Assembly (NCBI RefSeq): GCF_003336755.1
Contig: NZ_QMDI01000002.1
Coordinates: forward strand, 372,001-436,000
Source of the DNA: Elioraea thermophila (ex Habib et al. 2022)
GTDB taxonomy: Bacteria > Pseudomonadota > Alphaproteobacteria > Acetobacterales > Acetobacteraceae
DNA: 64,000 nucleotides
Direction: 5' to 3'
Positions 51,251 through 59,664 of this stretch are shown here, piece by piece (within the stretch, counting starts at the first letter, position 1; every line of letters starts with the position of its first letter). The notes below the pieces were generated by a model that did no database searches, had not been told where the DNA came from, and saw only the letters and a list, made by a program, of their open reading frames with translations. A program made the translations under genes and the position numbers.

Positions 51251-52704
51251 TCGGCATCCTCGGGGTCGCGCTCGCGCTCGGGCTTCTGATCGTCCTCGCC
51301 TTCCGTGGCGTCACCGTCCTGCTGCTCGCGCCGGCCATGGCGGTGCTCGCTGCCGCCTTCGATGGCGGCATGCCGCTGCTTGCCACCTACACGCAGATCT
51401 TCATGCGCGCGGCGGCCAACTTCATCGCGCAATTCTTCCCGCTGTTCCTGCTCGGGGCCGTGTTCGGCAAGCTGATGGAGGACACCGGCAGCGCCGAGGC
51501 CCTGGCGCGGGGGATGGTGGCGAAACTGGGCGCGGAGCGCTCCATCCTCGCCGTGGTGCTGGCTTGTGCGGTGCTCACCTATGGCGGCGTGTCGCTCTTC
51601 GTCGTCGCCTTCGCCGTCTACCCCGTGGCCGCCGCCCTGTTCCGCCAGGCCGACATCCCGAAGCGGCTCATTCCCGCCACCATCGCGCTCGGCTCCTTCA
51701 CCTTCACCATGTCGGCGCTCCCCGGCACGCCGGCCATTCCGAACGCGATCCCGATGCCGTTCTTCGGCACCACCGCCTTCGCCGCACCGGGCCTCGGCAT
51801 CATCGCGGCGCTGGTGATGCTCGGCTTCGGCCTCGCCTGGCTGACCTGGCGCGAGCGCAGCCTGAAGGCGAAGGGCGAAGGCTATGGCGCGGCCGACGGC
51901 GAGCGGGTGAAGCCGGACAAGCGCCTGCGCGAAGCCGCGCAGGATGAGGGATTCGACCTGATGGAGATCGGCGACCATCCGGCCCCTCCCGGCACGCCCT
52001 TCCCGCCCGTCTGGCTCGCCGCCCTGCCGGTGGTGCTGGTGGTCGCGGTCAACCTGATCGTCACCGCCTTCGTCATTCCGCGCCTCGATACCGCCTATCT
52101 CGCCGAAGCGCGGTTCGGTGCCACCGACATTTCCGCCGTGCGCGGCATCTGGGCGATCATCACCGGGCTTCTGGTGGCGATCGTCGTCATGGTCGTCGCC
52201 AATCGTTCGCGCCTCGCTTCGCTCGCCCGCACGCTGGACGACGGCGCCAACGCTTCCGCCCTGCCGATCTTCAACACCGCCTCGCTGGTCGGCTTCGGTG
52301 CGGTGGTCGCCTCACTCGGCGCCTTCGCCGCCATCCGCGACCTCGTGCTCGGCGTCGGCGGCGGCAGCGTGCTGATCAGCCTCGCCTTCGCCGCCTCGGT
52401 GCTCGCCGGCATGACAGGCTCCGCCTCGGGCGGCATGACCATCGCCCTGCAATCGCTGGGCGCGACCTATCTCGAGATGGGCCGTGCGGCCGGCATCGCG
52501 CCCGACCTGTTGCATCGCGTGACGGTGGTGGCGACGGGTGTGCTCGACACCCTGCCACACAACGGCGCCGTCATCACCCTGCTCGCCATCTGTCGCCTGA
52601 AGCACGGCGAGGCTTACGGCGACATCGCGATGACGGGGATGGTCGGCCCTCTGCTGTCGCTCGCGGTGCTGATCGGCCTCGGCAGCCTGTTCGGGTCGTT
52701 CTGA
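51247..52704 (+). CDS. GntP family permease
   Basis: A 485 aa inner-membrane carrier with about twelve helices. Family marks include SGSAEALARGMVAKLG-like text at 75-95, VLTYGGVSLFVVAFAVYPVA and the C-terminal LAGMTGSASGGMTIAL and DTLPHNGAVITLL. GntP members carry gluconate or 3-hydroxybutyrate. Translational coupling to the patatin gene suggests a shared metabolite. Confidence 0.9.
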   Translation: MIGILGVALALGLLIVLAFRGVTVLLLAPAMAVLAAAFDGGMPLLATYTQIFMRAAANFIAQFFPLFLLGAVFGKLMEDTGSAEALARGMVAKLGAERSILAVVLACAVLTYGGVSLFVVAFAVYPVAAALFRQADIPKRLIPATIALGSFTFTMSALPGTPAIPNAIPMPFFGTTAFAAPGLGIIAALVMLGFGLAWLTWRERSLKAKGEGYGAADGERVKPDKRLREAAQDEGFDLMEIGDHPAPPGTPFPPVWLAALPVVLVVAVNLIVTAFVIPRLDTAYLAEARFGATDISAVRGIWAIITGLLVAIVVMVVANRSRLASLARTLDDGANASALPIFNTASLVGFGAVVASLGAFAAIRDLVLGVGGGSVLISLAFAASVLAGMTGSASGGMTIALQSLGATYLEMGRAAGIAPDLLHRVTVVATGVLDTLPHNGAVITLLAICRLKHGEAYGDIAMTGMVGPLLSLAVLIGLGSLFGSF

Positions 52705-52716
52705 AGCCGGGTCGGC

Positions 52717-53814
52717 TCACCAGTGGCCGATCTCGCCCGCGAACAGACGCCGGTAGCGTTCGATCATCACCCGTTCGTCGAACTCCGCTTCCGCCTTGGC
52801 GCGGTTGGCCGTGCTGATGCGCCGCCGCAGCGCGTCGTCGTCGAGCACGCGCAGGATCGCCTCGGCCAGGGCGGCCTCGTCCTTCGGCACGATCAGGGCC
52901 GCGTTCTCCGCCGCCACCATGGCGCGCACATCGCCGACATCGGTCGAGACCACCGGCAGCCCCGAGGCCATGCCCTCGAGAACGCACATCGGCATTTGTT
53001 CGGTGTCGGAGGAGAGGGCGACGAGGTCGAACCGGGCGTAGAACGGTGCAGGGTGGGCCTGGCGACCGTGGAAGGTCACCGCCTCGGCGATGCCGAGCTC
53101 CCCTGCCAGCCGTTCGAGTTCGGCCCGCTCCGGCCCGTCGCCGACGATCTCGAGCCGCACCGGGCGCCTCGCCCGCGCGATCGCCACCGCGCGCAGCAGC
53201 CGCCCCAGGTTCTTCTCCGCCCGCAGCACCGCCACCGTGCCGATCACCGGCTCCGCCGGCAAGGGCGAGGGAGCGCGAGGAGTGAAGCGCGCGAGATCGA
53301 TGCCGTTCGGCAGATAGAGCACGCGCTCTCCTGGCAAGCGCCAAACCTTCCGCGCGAGTCGTTCCAGGGTGCGCGACGGCAGCACGACGGTGGCGCGACG
53401 CAGCACGACACGGCGCGTCCACACCCGCCTGGGCAGTTGCCGCGCTCGCTCCTCGGGCCCGAAACCGTCCTCGATGTGCACATGGCGGGCGACCGGCAGC
53501 AGGTTCGCCATCGCCCACTCGATCGAGCCCCAGTTGTGGGTGACGAGAAGATCAGGCTGCAACGCACGCAGAAGCGCGCGAAAGCGACGGACGTTGCCGA
53601 TCACGTCGCCCTTCGCCACCGAAACCTCGGGGAAGGTGACGGCGAGGTCGCGCGGCAGACGCTCCGCACACTCCCGCACCCCGTCCATGGCGATGACGGC
53701 ATGCCGCCAAGCAGACCCGAACGCGGCGGCGAGACGCACGAAGCGCACTTGCGCGCCGCCGACCGCGAAGGTCGGAAACACCGACAACATCAAGGGCGCC
53801 TGATCGCTTTGCAT
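52717..53814 (-). CDS. Glycosyltransferase family 4/1-type protein
   Basis: A 365 aa GT-B glycosyltransferase. The N-terminal half begins LSVFPTFAVGGAQVRFVRLA; the C-terminal half has YLPNGIDLARF, GTVAVLRAEKNLGRLL, LEIVGDGPERAELERLA and LSSDTEQMPMCVLEGMASGLPVV with the donor-binding Glu. Probably modifies a cell-surface polysaccharide; acceptor unknown. It stands alone, convergent with the GntP gene (12-base gap). Confidence 0.9.
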   Translation of the reverse strand: MQSDQAPLMLSVFPTFAVGGAQVRFVRLAAAFGSAWRHAVIAMDGVRECAERLPRDLAVTFPEVSVAKGDVIGNVRRFRALLRALQPDLLVTHNWGSIEWAMANLLPVARHVHIEDGFGPEERARQLPRRVWTRRVVLRRATVVLPSRTLERLARKVWRLPGERVLYLPNGIDLARFTPRAPSPLPAEPVIGTVAVLRAEKNLGRLLRAVAIARARRPVRLEIVGDGPERAELERLAGELGIAEAVTFHGRQAHPAPFYARFDLVALSSDTEQMPMCVLEGMASGLPVVSTDVGDVRAMVAAENAALIVPKDEAALAEAILRVLDDDALRRRISTANRAKAEAEFDERVMIERYRRLFAGEIGHW

Positions 53815-53987
53815 GGGACCGCCAATTTCCTCGCGGGCACACAAGCCGACGGGACCACCGTTGTCCAGGCGCGGCGGGACGCGCCCGATGTCCTGGCCGC
53901 CTCCCGCCTTGTCGGGGGCCCGCGCCACCGTCAGGATCCGCTGCCGCGCCTGATCCGAACGACCATCGGAAGGATCCGCCTCAGCCC

Positions 53988-55010
53988 ATGACCGACACGC
54001 CCCCCGCCGCAACACCCAAGGCCGAGACGCGCGCGGAACAGATCGCCCGCGTGCACTACACCGAGGATGGGCGTCGGCGCTGGCCGTTCGAGGGGGTCGC
54101 CACCCTGCTCGATGCTCCGCTCGACGAGGCGGCAGCGAAGGATCCCGCCTCCTCCTCGCTCGACATCGCCCTGCTCGGTGTGCCGTTCGATCTCGGCGTC
54201 ACCAATCGCGCCGGCGCCCGGCTTGGGCCGCGCGCGGTGCGCGCGATCGAGCGGATCGGTCCGCACGAGCCGGTGCTCGATCTCGTTCCCCTCGCGCTTG
54301 CGCGCGTCGCCGACATCGGCGACATTCCCCTCCCGTCGCGCTATTCGCTCGAGCGCTGTCACGAGGCGATCGAGGCCTTCATCGGCCGTCTCGCCAGAGC
54401 CGGCATCCGCCCGCTCGTCGTCGGCGGCGACCATTCCATCACCGGGCCGATCCTGAAGGCGCTCGGCCGTGGACGCCCCTTGGGGCTGATCCAGATCGAC
54501 GCCCATGCCGATACCGCGGGGCCCTACGAGGGCACGGGCGGCCACCACGGCGCGCCCTTCCGCGAAGCCGCACTCGCCGGCGTGCTCGATCCGAAGCGCA
54601 CGATCCAGATCGGCATCCGCGGCGGCGTCACCTGGCTATGGGAATACTCGCGCGAGTCGGGCATGACCATCGTGCCGATGCATGAGGTCGAGACGCTCGG
54701 CATCGCCGGCGTGATCGCGCGAGCCCGCGCCGTGATCGGCGATGGTCCCTGCTACCTCTCCTTCGACATCGACGCCCTCGACCCGGCCTTCGCTCCCGGC
54801 ACCGGCACGCCGGAGGTCGGGGGGTTCACCACGCGCGAGGCGATCGCGCTCCTGCGGGGCCTGGCGGGGCTCGACATCGTGGCGGGCGATGTGGTCGAGG
54901 TCGCACCGCAATACGACCCGACCACCGTCACCGCGCAGGCCGCGGCGCAGATTTTGTTCCAGATCCTCTGCCTGATGGTGCGGGCGCCCTCGTTTCGCCC
55001 CCGCACCTGA
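53988..55010 (+). CDS. Agmatinase/arginase family ureohydrolase
   Basis: Manganese-dependent ureohydrolase of 340 aa. Metal ligands sit in VVGGDHSIT, IQIDAHADT and YLSFDIDALDPAFAPGTG. The substrate may be agmatine, guanidinobutyrate or a related guanidino compound rather than arginine. Next on the same strand, after 96 bases, is an ABC transporter of the His/Lys/Arg/octopine type, so uptake and breakdown of a guanidino compound is plausible. Confidence 0.92.
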   Translation: MTDTPPAATPKAETRAEQIARVHYTEDGRRRWPFEGVATLLDAPLDEAAAKDPASSSLDIALLGVPFDLGVTNRAGARLGPRAVRAIERIGPHEPVLDLVPLALARVADIGDIPLPSRYSLERCHEAIEAFIGRLARAGIRPLVVGGDHSITGPILKALGRGRPLGLIQIDAHADTAGPYEGTGGHHGAPFREAALAGVLDPKRTIQIGIRGGVTWLWEYSRESGMTIVPMHEVETLGIAGVIARARAVIGDGPCYLSFDIDALDPAFAPGTGTPEVGGFTTREAIALLRGLAGLDIVAGDVVEVAPQYDPTTVTAQAAAQILFQILCLMVRAPSFRPRT

Positions 55011-55106
55011 GGCGCGCTTGCGCGGCTGAAGCGACTCGCTAGGCTGGAAGGGTCAGGGAGAAGACGGCCGGCCTGCGGCGCGAACGGTTCGTCAGGGAGA
55101 TCGGGT

Positions 55107-55967
55107 ATGCTGTTTCGTCGTTCGTTCGTGCGCCTGGCCGCGGCGGGAGCGGCCGTCGTCGCGTCCGGCAGCCAACCTGCCCGGGCGCAGCAGCGCACCA
55201 TCCGCATCGCCACCGAAGGCGCCTACGCGCCGTGGAACTTCACCGGGCCCGGCGGGCAGCTCCTCGGCTTCGAGATCGACCTCGCCAACGACCTTTGCCG
55301 GCGGATGAACGCGCGCTGCACCATCGTCGCGCAGGACTGGGACGGCATCATCCCCGGCCTCACCGCCGGCCGCTATGACGCCATCATGGCCGGGATGAAC
55401 ATCACCGACCGCCGGCTCGAGGTGATCAACTTCTCCCGCGTCTATGCCGCCGGGCCGCACGCCTTCGGCACCATGCCAAATTCGCCGCTGCGCAACCTGC
55501 CCGGGGCGGGCCGCACGCTGAGCTTCGCGACCGAGGAGGCCGAGATCCGCGCCCTCCTGGATCAGATCCGGCCCTTGTTGCGCGGCCGCACCATCGGCGT
55601 GCAGACGGCGACGACGAACTCCGCCTTCCTTGCCCAGTTCTTCGCCAACGCCGGGGCCACCATCCGCGAATACCGCACCACCGAGGAGCACGACCTCGAC
55701 CTCGCCGCCGGGCGTCTCGATGCCATCTTCGCCGCCGTCACCGCGATGACGGCGACCGCCGAGAAGCCCGAGTTCCGCGGCCTCGCACCGTCCGGCCCTC
55801 TGCTCTCGGGCGGCATTCTCGGCCGCGGCGTGGCGGTGGGGCTGCGCAAGGCGGACACCGACCTCAAGGCCGCCTTCGATGCCGCGATCGAGGCCGCCCT
55901 TGCCGACGGAACGATCCGGCGGCTTTCCGAACGCTGGTTCAAGACCGACATCTCGCCGCGGTCCTGA
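55107..55967 (+). CDS. Polar amino acid ABC transporter substrate-binding protein
   Basis: A 286 aa family 3 periplasmic binding protein. The signal peptide ends near ARAQQ; the mature part begins IRIATEGAYAPWNFTGPGGQ and has FEIDLANDLCRRM, WDGIIPGLTAGRYDAIMAGM and ITDRRLEVINFS. Resembles HisJ/ArtJ/OccT receptors. AGGGAG precedes the ATG. First gene of a four-gene importer. Confidence 0.93.
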   Translation: MLFRRSFVRLAAAGAAVVASGSQPARAQQRTIRIATEGAYAPWNFTGPGGQLLGFEIDLANDLCRRMNARCTIVAQDWDGIIPGLTAGRYDAIMAGMNITDRRLEVINFSRVYAAGPHAFGTMPNSPLRNLPGAGRTLSFATEEAEIRALLDQIRPLLRGRTIGVQTATTNSAFLAQFFANAGATIREYRTTEEHDLDLAAGRLDAIFAAVTAMTATAEKPEFRGLAPSGPLLSGGILGRGVAVGLRKADTDLKAAFDAAIEAALADGTIRRLSERWFKTDISPRS

Positions 55968-56012
55968 GGCCAGCCCGCCCGGGGCAGGCCGCGCCGTGCC
56001 CGCCCGCGCGCG

Positions 56013-56741
56013 ATGCCGCAGTGGCTGATCGACTACTGGGCGCTGATGGGCTTCGGCCCCACGGGCTGGGGCCTCTCCATGCTGCGCGCCGCCGGCATGA
56101 CCATCGCCGTCTCTTCGGCCGGCTTCGCCTTGGGCAGCGTGCTCGGCGCGCTCGCCGCCTGGGGCAGGCTTTCCGGCAGCCGCATCGCGGCGGTGATCTC
56201 CGCCACCTACACGACGGTGATCCGCGGCATTCCGGAGCTCCTGGTCATCTATCTCGTCTTCTTCGGCGGTGCCGTGGTGCTGGGTTGGATCTGGCGAACG
56301 TTCTGGGACGGCGAAGGCTTCGTCTCGCTGCCGGCCTTCGTCGCCGGCTTCATCGCCGTCGGCATCTGCAACGGCGCCTATCAGGCGGAGGTGTTCCGCG
56401 GCGCCTTCCGCACCGTCGCGCGCGGCGAGATCGAGGCGGCGGCCGCCTTCGGCATGCCGCGCGCCCTCGCCTTCCGCCGCATCGTCGCCCCCCAGGTGCT
56501 CCGCTTCGCCCTGCCGGGCTTGGGCAACTGCTGGCAGCTCTGCCTGAAGGAGTCCGCGCTGATCTCCGTCACCGGGCTGGTCGAGCTCTTGCGCCAGTCC
56601 TTCATCGGTGGGCGATCGACGCGCGACTTCTTCTCCTTCCTGCTCACCGGGGCCGCCCTCTACCTCGTCATCACCACCGTCTCCTCGGCCCTGTTCGCCG
56701 CCGCCGAGCGCCGCGCGCTGCGAGGCCTCAAGCGCGCATGA
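56013..56741 (+). CDS. Polar amino acid ABC transporter permease (HisQ/OccQ type)
   Basis: A 242 aa permease with five or six helices. The EAA loop reads GEIEAAAAFGMPRALAFRRI, and TTVIRGIPELLVIYLVFFGG is typical of the family. Its stop overlaps the next permease start (ATGA). Confidence 0.93.
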   Translation: MPQWLIDYWALMGFGPTGWGLSMLRAAGMTIAVSSAGFALGSVLGALAAWGRLSGSRIAAVISATYTTVIRGIPELLVIYLVFFGGAVVLGWIWRTFWDGEGFVSLPAFVAGFIAVGICNGAYQAEVFRGAFRTVARGEIEAAAAFGMPRALAFRRIVAPQVLRFALPGLGNCWQLCLKESALISVTGLVELLRQSFIGGRSTRDFFSFLLTGAALYLVITTVSSALFAAAERRALRGLKRA

Positions 56742-57460
56742 TCGACGCCGCCTTCCTGCTCGAGTGCTTCCGCACGATCCTGCCCGGTGTGCCGACCACG
56801 CTCGGCCTGATGGCGCTCTCGGTCTCGGTCGGTTTCGTATTCGCGGTGCTGCTCGCTCTCGCCCGGCTCTCCGCCATCCCCCCGCTCGATCTGGTCGCGC
56901 GCGCCTATGTCTTCGTCTTCCGCGGCACGCCGCTCGCCATCCAAATGTTCCTCATCTATTTCGGCCTCGCGCAGTTCCCGTGGATTCGCGCCTCGATCCT
57001 CTGGCCCTACCTGCGCGAGCCCTTCTGGTGCGCCTTCCTCGCACTGATGCTGAACACGGCAGCCTACGGCAGCGAGATCGTGCGCGGTGGTCTCCTCTCC
57101 GTCCCGCACGGGCAGGTCGAGGCGGCACGGGCGGCCGGCATGTCGGGCCTGTTACTGTTCCGTCGCATTGTCGGCCCGATCGCGCTGCGCAACGCCCTTC
57201 CGGCCTACGGCAACGAGATCATCCTCATGGTGAAGGCGACCTCGCTCGCCTCCATGGTCACTCTGGTCGAGGTCACGGGGCTTGCCGCGCGCATCATCTC
57301 GACGACGTATCGGGTGTTCGAGGCCTTCGCGGTGGCCGCCGTGATCTATCTCGCCATCAACTTCACCCTCGCCGGCCTCGTCTGGGTGGTCGAACGGCGC
57401 CTGTCGCCCGACCACCGTCCGGAGCTCGACGCCGCGCCGGACATGAGGCTCGTGCATTGA
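56738..57460 (+). CDS. Polar amino acid ABC transporter permease (HisM/OccM type)
   Basis: A 240 aa permease, partner of the preceding one. Contains VFRGTPLAIQMFLIYFGLAQ and the EAA loop GQVEAARAAGMSGLLLFRRI. ATG at 56738 overlaps the previous stop; its own stop overlaps a TTG start of the ATPase gene. Confidence 0.93.
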   Translation: MIDAAFLLECFRTILPGVPTTLGLMALSVSVGFVFAVLLALARLSAIPPLDLVARAYVFVFRGTPLAIQMFLIYFGLAQFPWIRASILWPYLREPFWCAFLALMLNTAAYGSEIVRGGLLSVPHGQVEAARAAGMSGLLLFRRIVGPIALRNALPAYGNEIILMVKATSLASMVTLVEVTGLAARIISTTYRVFEAFAVAAVIYLAINFTLAGLVWVVERRLSPDHRPELDAAPDMRLVH

Positions 57461-58254
57461 GCCCGCCCGTCCCCGCCGTGGAGCTGCGCCGCCTCGTCAA
57501 GCGCTTCGGCGCGCTCGAGGTGCTGAAAGGGGTGTCGCTCGCCGCCCAGGAGGGCGAGGTGATCGCGATCCTCGGCGCCTCGGGGTCGGGCAAGTCCACC
57601 TTGCTTCGCTGCATCAATGGGCTCGAGGTGCCGGACGAGGGCGAGGTCCTGGTCGGCGGCGAAGCCATCCGCTTCAAGACCACGCGGCGCGGGCGTGCGC
57701 CGGCCGACCGACGCCAGCTCGACCGGATCCGGGCTTCGCTCGGCTTCGTCTTCCAGAGTTTCAACCTCTGGAGCCACCTGACCGTGCTGGAGAACGTGAT
57801 CGAAGCCCCCGTGCACGTGCAGGGAAGGAAGCGGGCGGACGCGATCGCCGAGGCCGAGGCGCTGCTCGCCAAGGTCGGCATCGCGGAGAAGCGCAACCAC
57901 TACCCCGCGCATCTCTCGGGCGGACAGCAGCAGCGCGCGGCGATCGCCCGCGCGCTCGCCATGCGCCCGCGCGTGCTGCTGTTCGACGAACCGACCTCCG
58001 CCCTCGACCCCGAACTCGTTGGCGAAGTGCTGCGCGTCATCCGTGCGCTCGCCGAGGAAGGGCGGACGATGCTGCTGGTGACGCATGAGATGGGCTTCGC
58101 GCGCGAGGTGGCGGACCGCATCGTGTTCCTGCACCAGGGACGCGTGGAGTGCGAGGGGCCTCCAGCCCCTCTCTTCGCCGATCCGCCAACGGAACGGTTC
58201 CGCGCCTTCGTCGCCCGCTTCCGCGAGGAGGAGCGGCTGCGCGGCGTGCTCTGA
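57457..58254 (+). CDS. Polar amino acid ABC transporter ATP-binding protein (HisP type)
   Basis: A 265 aa ABC ATPase: Walker A GASGSGKSTLL, Q-loop FQSFNLWSHLTVLENV, signature LSGGQQQRAAIARAL, Walker B VLLFDEPTSALDPE. The TTG at 57457 overlapping the preceding TGA (TTGA) is preferred; a GTG at 57478 is possible. It completes the importer downstream of the agmatinase-family gene. Confidence 0.93.
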   Translation: MSPPVPAVELRRLVKRFGALEVLKGVSLAAQEGEVIAILGASGSGKSTLLRCINGLEVPDEGEVLVGGEAIRFKTTRRGRAPADRRQLDRIRASLGFVFQSFNLWSHLTVLENVIEAPVHVQGRKRADAIAEAEALLAKVGIAEKRNHYPAHLSGGQQQRAAIARALAMRPRVLLFDEPTSALDPELVGEVLRVIRALAEEGRTMLLVTHEMGFAREVADRIVFLHQGRVECEGPPAPLFADPPTERFRAFVARFREEERLRGVL

Positions 58255-58261
58255 GCTTCGG

Positions 58262-59230
58262 TTACTCGAGCCGAGTGCCCGAGATCGCCACCGCCTCGCG
58301 CCACATCGGGGTCTCGGCGTCGGCCCGACGCCGCGCCTCCTCCGGCGTGGTCCAGGTCAGGAACGCGCCGATCTCGAGGAAGCGCTTGCGCAAAGCCTCG
58401 TCGCGGCTCGCCTCGCGCAGGGCCTCGGCGAAGCGCGCGACGATCGCCTCCGGCGTGCCCTGCGGAAAGAAGAACGTCTGCCAGGAGGTGACGACGAAGC
58501 CCGAAACGCCGGCTTCGGCCATGGTCGGGATGTCGGGGAAGCCCGGCACGCGCTCGGCCGAGGTGACGGCAAGCCCCCTCACCTGGCCGGCCTTGAGCAC
58601 CGAAGCGTAGCTCGTGAGGTTGTCGAGCGCGAAGTCGAGCTGACCCGACAGCATGGCCGGAATGGTCTGCGCGGCCCCGCGGAACGGCACGTGGGTGGCT
58701 TCGATGCCGACCCGCTTGGCGAACAGGGCGCCCGACAGGTGCGGCGTGGTGCCGACACCGGGCGAGCCGTAGGTGATGCCACCCGGCTTCCGTTTCGCCC
58801 AGGCGATGAACTCGGCAAGCGTGCGCGAGGGGTTGTGCTCGGCCGGGATCACCGCGCAGTTCGGCAGTTCCCAGGCGACACCGACCAGCACGAGGCTCGC
58901 CGGGTCGTAGGGCAGCCGTGCGTAGAGGAAGGGGTTGATGGCGAGGTGCCCCACCGCGGCGATGCCAATGACGTGGCCGTCGGGAGGGGATTTCGCCACC
59001 GCATCGACCCCGATGTTGCCGCCCGCGCCGGGACGGTTCTCGACCACGATGGTCTGGTTGAGGATCGGTGCGATCCGTTCCGCATAAAGCCGCACCAGCA
59101 CGTCGGTCGATCCGCCTGGCGGCCACGGCACGATGATCCGCAACGGGCGGGCCGGCCAGGCTTGCGCACGCGGCCGGGCGAACGGCACGGCGGCGGCAGC
59201 GGCGGCGGTGAGCAGCGTGCGGCGCTTCAT
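58262..59230 (-). CDS. Tripartite tricarboxylate transporter receptor (TctC/Bug family)
   Basis: Periplasmic binding protein of 322 aa. The signal peptide starts MKRRTLL and ends near PRAQA; the mature protein begins PARPLRIIVPWPPGGSTDVL and has VVENRPGAGGNIGVDAVA and GITYGSPGVGTTPHLSG, all family marks. GGGGAGA precedes the ATG. No TctA/TctB permease genes are nearby, as is common for the many orphan Bug receptors. Confidence 0.93.
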   Translation of the reverse strand: MKRRTLLTAAAAAAVPFARPRAQAWPARPLRIIVPWPPGGSTDVLVRLYAERIAPILNQTIVVENRPGAGGNIGVDAVAKSPPDGHVIGIAAVGHLAINPFLYARLPYDPASLVLVGVAWELPNCAVIPAEHNPSRTLAEFIAWAKRKPGGITYGSPGVGTTPHLSGALFAKRVGIEATHVPFRGAAQTIPAMLSGQLDFALDNLTSYASVLKAGQVRGLAVTSAERVPGFPDIPTMAEAGVSGFVVTSWQTFFFPQGTPEAIVARFAEALREASRDEALRKRFLEIGAFLTWTTPEEARRRADAETPMWREAVAISGTRLE

Positions 59231-59313
59231 GGACGGTCTCCCCACGATCATTCGTTTCCCCGATGAGACCACAGCACGCACGCGACCGCCAAGCGACGGC
59301 GGGGAGGGATCCG

Positions 59314-59649
59314 TCAGGCGACGGGGTCGGCTGTCTCCACCTTCACCCAGGCCAGGAACTCGGCATCACCGCCCACCGCCGGCAGGGCGAGGATGGCGGG
59401 CAAGGTGTAGGACGACAGGGCGCGCACGCGCGCAGCCAGGGCGGCAAGGCGGGCGCGGGTCGTCTTGGCAAGGAAGGCGCTCTCCGCGCTCTCCTCCAGC
59501 CTACCCTGCCAGCGGTAGATCGCGGTGTGCGGGGCCAGCACATTCACGCAAGCCGCAAGCCGCTCCTCGACCAGCGTGCGGCCGATGCGTTTGGCTTCGT
59601 CGGCCGTCGCCGCCGTGACGTAGACGAGCAGGACCTCGTCCTCGCCCAT
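59314..59649 (-). CDS. cutA: Divalent-cation tolerance protein CutA
   Basis: Small trimeric protein of 111 aa. The core VYVTAATADEAKRIGRTLVEERLAACVNVL, then YRWQGRLEESAESAFLAKTT, is typical. The common HPYE motif reads SSYTLPAI. Role in metal tolerance in enterics; otherwise unclear. It follows alaS by 15 bases on the same strand. Confidence 0.92.
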   Translation of the reverse strand: MGEDEVLLVYVTAATADEAKRIGRTLVEERLAACVNVLAPHTAIYRWQGRLEESAESAFLAKTTRARLAALAARVRALSSYTLPAILALPAVGGDAEFLAWVKVETADPVA

Positions 59650-59664
59650 CGCGCGCGCCTCTCC

